A stretch of DNA of 42,427 nucleotides from Candidatus Methanomethylophilaceae archaeon (lineage in GTDB: Archaea; Thermoplasmatota; Thermoplasmata; Methanomassiliicoccales; Methanomethylophilaceae). Under the pieces are notes generated by a model. It was not told where the DNA came from and made no database searches. It saw nothing but the letters and a program-made list of their open reading frames with translations. Numbering within the stretch: position 1 is the first letter of the stretch; every line of letters begins with the position of its first letter. The translations under genes were made by a program, and so were the position numbers. Of this stretch, positions 38,207 to 42,427 are shown piece by piece. Where the stretch lies: assembly GCA_944320485.1 (NCBI GenBank), contig CALUHQ010000065.1, positions 1-42,427 on the forward strand, written 5' to 3'.

Positions 38207-39625
38207 ATGTCGGCGGAGGGGAACGTGTCTGTGATGCTGGGCGACCCCAGGAGGGCCATCAGGACGATGGCTGTGCCCATCCTGATCGCCCTGGTGGTCA
38301 CCGAGGTGAACTCCCTTGCCGACAGGTCATGGTGCTCCGGTCTGGGTGCCGATGCGCTCGCGGCCGTGGCGCTGTGCTCGCCGCTCTACTTCGTCATCAC
38401 CGGTCTGGGGACCGGCATGGGAGTCGGAGGGGCCGCTACTGTATCGCGCCTCATAGGTTCGGGGGACAGAGACCGCGCGGCGTCGGCGGCGTACCAGACC
38501 CTGCTGTTCTCGCTGGTCTTCGGACTCGTTCTCACACTTCCCCTGGTCATGCTGTGCGAGGACATCCTGGTCCTGATAGGCTCCGGCGATGTTACCGGGA
38601 TATCCTGCGACTACATGGTCTGGATAATGGTGGGCACCCCCGTCTTTGTGATGAACGGGGCTGTGGCGGGGCTCCTGAGAGGGGAAGGGGCCGCCAAGGT
38701 GTCCACGATGATGATGGCGGTCACCGCGATCGTCAACATAATCCTGGACCCTGTGCTGATCTACGTCCTGGACATGGGGATCGCCGGCGCCTCCGTGGCG
38801 ACCGTCATAGCCACCACCGTCTCCACCGTAATCGGGATATGGTACTACCTGAAGGCTGGGTACCTCCGCAGGGAGATCCGCTCCGCGTGTCCCTCGTGGT
38901 TCGATATGCGTTCCGTCCTGTCTATGGGCGTCCCGCAGATGGCCGAGTACACGGTCATGTACGCGATGAACCTGGTCCTGAACTACCTGGTGGTCTGGTG
39001 CGCCGGTTCCGAAGGGCTCGCGGTGTACTCGGTGCCGAACACCGTCGTGAATTTGGCGTTGCTCCCTGCTTATGCCTTCGGGTCCGCATTGGTTCCGGTT
39101 GCGTCCGCGGCCTTCGGGAGGGGCGATGTCGAGAAGATGAGAGAGGGGTACCGCTACTCGGTGACCCGTTCGATATGGGTGGTGGTGCTCCTGACCCTGG
39201 TGCTGTTCCTGATCCCGGAGCCCTTCCTGTTCCCGTTCACGTACTCGGACGGGACCCAGTACCTGACGGGCGACATGGCCGAGGCCATGAGGGTGATCAG
39301 CCTGTGCCTGCCGTTCTACGCGGTGATCCCGTTGGGGGCCAGCATGCTGCAGGCCCTGAACCTCCCCAACTGGTCCCTCGCCATGGCCCTGGCCAGGAAC
39401 CTGGTGTTCATAGCCATGTACGCCGCGGGCGCGATGGTGTCGCTGTACTGGATCTACTGGGCGGTCGTCGCCGGTTCCGTTGTCGGCGGGGCGATGGCCT
39501 ACGTCCTCGCCGCCAGGGGCATGAGGAGGTCCGGGGTCTGCCGGGGGCCGGACCGGCCTGACGGCCGATCCGGGAACGGCTTCACAGCCCAAGGTCGGCT
39601 ATCGACTTGTCCAGCATGTCCCTGA
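38207..39625 (+). CDS. MATE-family multidrug exporter
   Basis: A membrane protein of about 472 residues with twelve hydrophobic segments in two homologous halves. Typical MATE stretches are SLADRSWCSGLGADALAAVAL near 35 (family DxxF/SxLG-like region), GMGVGGAATVSRLIGSGDRD, and the matching region of the second half, VPNTVVNLALLPAYAFGSALVPVASAAFG (split at ALLP). Such proteins export cationic drugs or metabolites using a Na+ or H+ gradient; the substrate is unknown. ATG 38207 is preferred from the TATA spacing; ATG 38192 would add five residues. The Cys/Pro-rich last 30 residues overlap the convergent aldo/keto reductase gene by 44 bp. Confidence 0.9.
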   Translation: MSAEGNVSVMLGDPRRAIRTMAVPILIALVVTEVNSLADRSWCSGLGADALAAVALCSPLYFVITGLGTGMGVGGAATVSRLIGSGDRDRAASAAYQTLLFSLVFGLVLTLPLVMLCEDILVLIGSGDVTGISCDYMVWIMVGTPVFVMNGAVAGLLRGEGAAKVSTMMMAVTAIVNIILDPVLIYVLDMGIAGASVATVIATTVSTVIGIWYYLKAGYLRREIRSACPSWFDMRSVLSMGVPQMAEYTVMYAMNLVLNYLVVWCAGSEGLAVYSVPNTVVNLALLPAYAFGSALVPVASAAFGRGDVEKMREGYRYSVTRSIWVVVLLTLVLFLIPEPFLFPFTYSDGTQYLTGDMAEAMRVISLCLPFYAVIPLGASMLQALNLPNWSLAMALARNLVFIAMYAAGAMVSLYWIYWAVVAGSVVGGAMAYVLAARGMRRSGVCRGPDRPDGRSGNGFTAQGRLSTCPACP

Positions 39626-40703
39626 TCTCTATGTGCTGGGGGCAGGCCTCCTCGCACTTGCCGCATTTGATGCATTCGGTGGCCCGCTTCCTCCCGTGGC
39701 CGGAGACGAGCCATCCCTCCTGGTGGAGGGCGGCGTCCAGGTTCCCGTAGAGGGTCAGCAGGTTGTCCGCGTAGAGCGTACCCGAGATCCCTATGTCGCA
39801 CGGGCACACCTTGGCGCAGTAGTCGCAGCTGGTGCACGGGATGAGGGGGTAGGTCTCGATGGTCCTGCGGGCCTCGTCCAGGATGTCCCTCTGGGATTCC
39901 GTGAGGCTCTCGAATCCCTTCATGACCGAGATGTTCTCCCTCATCTGCTCCACGTCGCTCATCCCGGACAGAACCGTGACGACTCCTTCCAGGTCGGCGG
40001 CGAACCTGAGCGCCCAGGACGCGGGGGTCAATCCAGGCTCTGCCTCGTCGAACAGTTCCCTGACGGCATCCGGGGGACTGGCGAGCATGCCTCCCTTGAC
40101 GGGCTCCATCACGACTATCGGCAGGCTGTGCCTCCTGGCGACCTCGTAGCACTTCCTGGACTCCACCGAGGGGCTCTCCCAGTCGGCGTAGTTGATCTGA
40201 AGCTGAACGAACTCCGCCTCGGGGTGCGCCGAGATGATCTGCTCCAGCTCGTCGGCGCGGCAGTGGGCGGAGAACCCGATGTGCCTGACCTTCCCCTGGG
40301 CCTTGAGCTCGCGGACGAACGACCACATGTCGTATTCGTCGAAGTACCTGGTGCGGCCCTCCCCCAGGTTGTGCAGCAGGTAGAAGTCGATGTACCCGGC
40401 GCCCGTCTGTTTCAGGGACGTCTCGAACTGTGACCTGGCCTCCTCCGCCGTGGCGCAGTCGATCCACGCGGCGTTCTTTGTGGCCAGCAGGTAGCTCTCG
40501 CGGGGATAGCGCTCCACCAGCGCCTGGCGGATGGCGTCCTCGCTGCCGGCGTACGCCCAGGCGGTGTCGAAGTAGTTGAAACCCGCCTCCATGAACAGGT
40601 CGACCATGTCCTTGACCTGCTCGATGTCTATAGCGCCGTCCTTCTGCGGAAGGCGCATCAATCCGAATCCAAGTTTGCCTATGTTCTCCCCGATGGTTCC
40701 CAT
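39582..40703 (-). CDS. Aldo/keto reductase with C-terminal 4Fe-4S domain
   Basis: A 373-residue fusion. Residues 1-275 form an NADP-dependent aldo/keto reductase barrel: LGFGLMRLP, the catalytic GFNYFDTAWAYAGSE (Asp and Tyr), the Lys in LLATKN, YIDFYLLHNL with the catalytic His, and IGFSAHC. From about 300 the ferredoxin-like part has CTSCDYCAKVCPCDIGI and CIKCGKCEEACPQHIEI, enough for two 4Fe-4S clusters. This architecture is widespread in anaerobes; the substrates are unknown. The inverted repeat CTAACT-CCA-AGTTAG sits next to its TATA box, suggesting inducible control. Confidence 0.93.
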   Translation of the reverse strand: MGTIGENIGKLGFGLMRLPQKDGAIDIEQVKDMVDLFMEAGFNYFDTAWAYAGSEDAIRQALVERYPRESYLLATKNAAWIDCATAEEARSQFETSLKQTGAGYIDFYLLHNLGEGRTRYFDEYDMWSFVRELKAQGKVRHIGFSAHCRADELEQIISAHPEAEFVQLQINYADWESPSVESRKCYEVARRHSLPIVVMEPVKGGMLASPPDAVRELFDEAEPGLTPASWALRFAADLEGVVTVLSGMSDVEQMRENISVMKGFESLTESQRDILDEARRTIETYPLIPCTSCDYCAKVCPCDIGISGTLYADNLLTLYGNLDAALHQEGWLVSGHGRKRATECIKCGKCEEACPQHIEIRDMLDKSIADLGL

Positions 40704-40731
40704 GGCTGTAGCCTCGCCGGGTACAGGGAAC

Positions 40732-40761
40732 GGATATAACTTAAATCTAACTCCAAGTTAG
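40732..40761 (-). promoter_or_regulatory. TATA box and inverted repeat before the aldo/keto reductase gene
   Basis: GTTATATCC (40732-40740, minus strand) is about 33 bp from the ATG. CTAACT-CCA-AGTTAG (40747-40761) is a perfect inverted repeat with 6-bp arms directly upstream of it, a position that fits an activator or a repressor blocking TFB. Confidence 0.55.
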
Positions 40762-40801
40762 TGACGGATGGGGAACCACGGAAGAGAAGGGATAGAGAAA
40801 C

Positions 40802-40837
40802 CCCTCCGTGGGGAGGGTAAGCGGGGGATGGCCCCCG
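40802..40837 (-). terminator. Tandem hairpins after tpiA
   Basis: Reading the tpiA transcript, the first hairpin is 40822-40827/40832-40837 (CGGGGG/CCCCCG, loop ATGG on the plus strand). The second is 40802-40807/40812-40817 (CCCTCC/GGAGGG, loop GTGG). The T-rich TTTCTC follows. The layout copies that after purA. Confidence 0.65.
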
Positions 40838-40838
40838 T

Positions 40839-41507
40839 TCAGATGTACTTTATGAGGTCGCGGAGCGCTTCCTCGGGTTTGCTCGCCTTGACGACGCCTG
40901 ATGCGACCAGCACGCCCTTGGCCCCAAGGTCGAGGGCCGTGCGGACGTCCTCGCCGGTCTTCACGCCGGCCCCGCAGAGCACGGCGATGTTCTCGTCCAC
41001 CGCGTGGACCGCATCGACGGATCCTGAGATCACGCCGGGGTCGGCGGTGGTGACGGAGACGTTGCCGCCTATGAGCTCGGGGGGCTCGATGGCGATCATG
41101 TTCGGTGCGAACGCGGCGTACCTCCCGGCCTCGTCCACGTTCTCGACGCAGACGCAGGTGGACAGTTTGAGCTCCCTGCACATCTCGACGCACTTCTGCA
41201 CCGACTCCGCGGGCTGCCTGTGCTCCGAGTGGTTGATCAGGGTGCCTCTGACCTCCGTGGAGTGGAGCATGGACGGGGTGACGTACCCCGTCCCTGAACC
41301 GGGTCTGAGCGGGTCCACGTTCTGCGAGTAGACCGGTATCCTCAGCGCATGGGCGATCACGCCAAGGCTGATCATCGGCGGGCATATGGCGATGTCCACG
41401 CCGGACTCCCTGGAGACCTTCTGGCAGATCTTCCCGAGGGTGAGGGCGCGTGTGCCCTCCGCCTCGGAGTAGACTTTGAAGTTCACAATGACCGGTGGGA
41501 CAGACAT
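40839..41507 (-). CDS. tpiA: Triosephosphate isomerase, archaeal type
   Basis: A 222-residue enzyme, the short archaeal form (bacterial forms have about 250), interconverting dihydroxyacetone phosphate and glyceraldehyde 3-phosphate. Catalytic residues are seen in VNFKVY (Asn/Lys near the N-terminus), TLINHSEHR (His) and MIAIEPPELIG (Glu), with the phosphate loop VLCGAGVKTGEDV and GVLVASGVVKA. It starts 4 bp after the fructose-bisphosphate aldolase/phosphatase gene, and both act in gluconeogenesis, so they form an operon. Tandem hairpins follow it. Confidence 0.96.
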   Translation of the reverse strand: MSVPPVIVNFKVYSEAEGTRALTLGKICQKVSRESGVDIAICPPMISLGVIAHALRIPVYSQNVDPLRPGSGTGYVTPSMLHSTEVRGTLINHSEHRQPAESVQKCVEMCRELKLSTCVCVENVDEAGRYAAFAPNMIAIEPPELIGGNVSVTTADPGVISGSVDAVHAVDENIAVLCGAGVKTGEDVRTALDLGAKGVLVASGVVKASKPEEALRDLIKYI

Positions 41508-41511
41508 CGTA

Positions 41512-42427
41512 TCACAGATCCTGGAACCTGGAGGTCAGCTCTTTGAGGACCTCGGGCCTGGAGGTGTATTCCATCTCCTCGGGACCCAGGATGGAGGGCA
41601 TGAACGGGCCCTGGCTCCTGATGAACCTGCTGGCCTTGATGGAGTTCTGCCTGGCGGTGTCCCAGGTCTGGTTGCCGAAGAAGTCAACGGGGATGTGCTC
41701 TCCGCCCTTGGCTCCCATGGGCTCGAGTCCCTGGAGCTTGCCCTCGTTCAGCTGGAATCCGAGGCAGCAGATTCTCGGGGGTCCGTCGAAGTAGACGGGG
41801 TCGGAGTCCTCGGGGCTGCAGGGGTAGAACGCACCGTAGTGGGATCCCCTCATCCATCCGGCGACGAGGAAGGTGGTGTTCATGAAGGGCTGCAGGTACT
41901 CTCCGACGGAGGGGAGTCCGGACTGGGCACGGCAGATGCAGACGGGGTCGTCCTTTCCGATGTACTTGCCGGCGGTGAGGTTGAGCTTGTCGGTGGAGAC
42001 GACGCAGGCGGGGCCGATGCCGGACCTGGAGTTGATCCTCTTGATGGCGTACCTGGAGGTGTCTCCCAGGAGGCTCAGGATGCTGAGGGTCTCCTCGGGG
42101 GAGGACATGGTGACCTTCTTGTGTCCGATGACGTCCTGGATCTCGACGTCGAAACCTTTCTTGGCTCTGGCGTCGACGACCAGTCCGGTGGTGGTGAACG
42201 GGTCCAGGAAGATCCTGCTCAGCGGGAGCGAGTACGCGGAGGGCTCGGTCTTGTCGGCCATGAAGAACATCAGAGGCTCGGAGCCCCTCTCCTCGAAGGT
42301 CATCTCGGCGGAGCCGGGTCCGGCTCCCTTGACGTTGCCGGAGAACGCGTCGGTCAGGATGTCCTGTCCGGCGGCGTAGAGCTTCATGGACTTGGCGATC
42401 TTGGCGGCCTTCTGGAAGCACTCCCAG
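41512..42427 (-). CDS. fbp: Fructose-1,6-bisphosphate aldolase/phosphatase (5' end outside window)
   Basis: The frame is open to the right edge, so the N-terminal part is missing; about 305 residues are seen. It is the bifunctional archaeal enzyme that both condenses triose phosphates and removes the 1-phosphate, driving gluconeogenesis one way. Matching segments: LYAAGQDILTDAFSGNVKG, FMADKTEPSAYSLPL, LDPFTTTGLVVD, LNLTAGKYIGKDDPV, GWMRGSHYGAFYP, YFDGPPRICCLGF and the C-terminal GPFMPSILGPEEMEYTSRP. The Met at 42387 is internal: the residues before it (AAKIAKS) continue the family pattern. It leads the operon with tpiA. Confidence 0.95.
   Translation of the reverse strand, partial: WECFQKAAKIAKSMKLYAAGQDILTDAFSGNVKGAGPGSAEMTFEERGSEPLMFFMADKTEPSAYSLPLSRIFLDPFTTTGLVVDARAKKGFDVEIQDVIGHKKVTMSSPEETLSILSLLGDTSRYAIKRINSRSGIGPACVVSTDKLNLTAGKYIGKDDPVCICRAQSGLPSVGEYLQPFMNTTFLVAGWMRGSHYGAFYPCSPEDSDPVYFDGPPRICCLGFQLNEGKLQGLEPMGAKGGEHIPVDFFGNQTWDTARQNSIKASRFIRSQGPFMPSILGPEEMEYTSRPEVLKELTSRFQDL

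Overview
The window looks like a chromosomal segment of a methanogenic or closely related euryarchaeon. The likeliest group is the Thermoplasmata lineage that holds the Methanomassiliicoccales. The reasons are archaeal-type DnaG primase, archaeal riboflavin synthase and RibL, archaeal dihydroneopterin aldolase (MptD) and Trm1, and AT-rich TATA boxes about 25 bp upstream of many start codons, so that many mRNAs look leaderless. Stop-codon use also fits: of 38 other genes with a readable stop, 35 end in TGA, 3 in TAA and none in TAG. The single in-frame TAG lies inside nadA. That pattern is expected of a genome that reads TAG as pyrrolysine, as these methanogens do. Lineage and pyrrolysine use are inferences; no pyl gene and no rRNA or tRNA gene was seen here.

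Layout, left to right. 1-4.6 kb: the 3' end of glutamyl-tRNA synthetase, then an iron block (feoB and a DtxR/FeoA-type regulator with a clear operator at its own TATA box) and a CynX/NimT-type MFS permease. 4.6-8.1 kb: a small coiled-coil protein, glyA, and a FUSC-type membrane protein. 8.3-10.3 kb: a tight four-gene riboflavin/FAD operon, ribB-ribL-ribC-ribH. 10.4-14.6 kb: accessory genes (an FRG-domain protein, a duplicated zinc-ribbon protein, an unknown protein with an internal repeat, a small Cys-rich protein) around an alanine-type aminotransferase. 14.7-19.2 kb: purA, trm1, a THEP1-type NTPase, mptD and nadA. 19.2-24.3 kb: a YbjN-like protein and a bacterial-type citrate synthase, a tiny ubiquitin-fold protein ending in Gly-Gly, and two overlapping cobyric acid synthase homologues, one fused to a Cys-rich domain and one lacking the amidotransferase domain. 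24.5-31.2 kb: a YhaO/Mre11-like nuclease with a YhaN-like ATPase, then dnaG with a Lon-like ATPase that has no protease domain. 31.3-35.8 kb: two exported, membrane-anchored proteins (a beta-rich surface protein and a lamin-tail/phospholipase D/PKD protein) with an acetyltransferase between them. 35.9-42.4 kb: a Zn/Cd-type P-type ATPase with its separate HMA protein, a MATE exporter, a ferredoxin-like aldo/keto reductase, triosephosphate isomerase and the 3' part of fructose-1,6-bisphosphate aldolase/phosphatase.

Most genes are housekeeping. The points worth a second look are the amber codon inside nadA, a P-type ATPase whose phosphorylated Asp is Glu, several perfect inverted repeats set against TATA boxes, two divergent gene pairs that appear to share one TATA element, and the paired cobyric acid synthase-like genes. 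No CRISPR array, insertion sequence, prophage, tRNA or rRNA gene was recognised.
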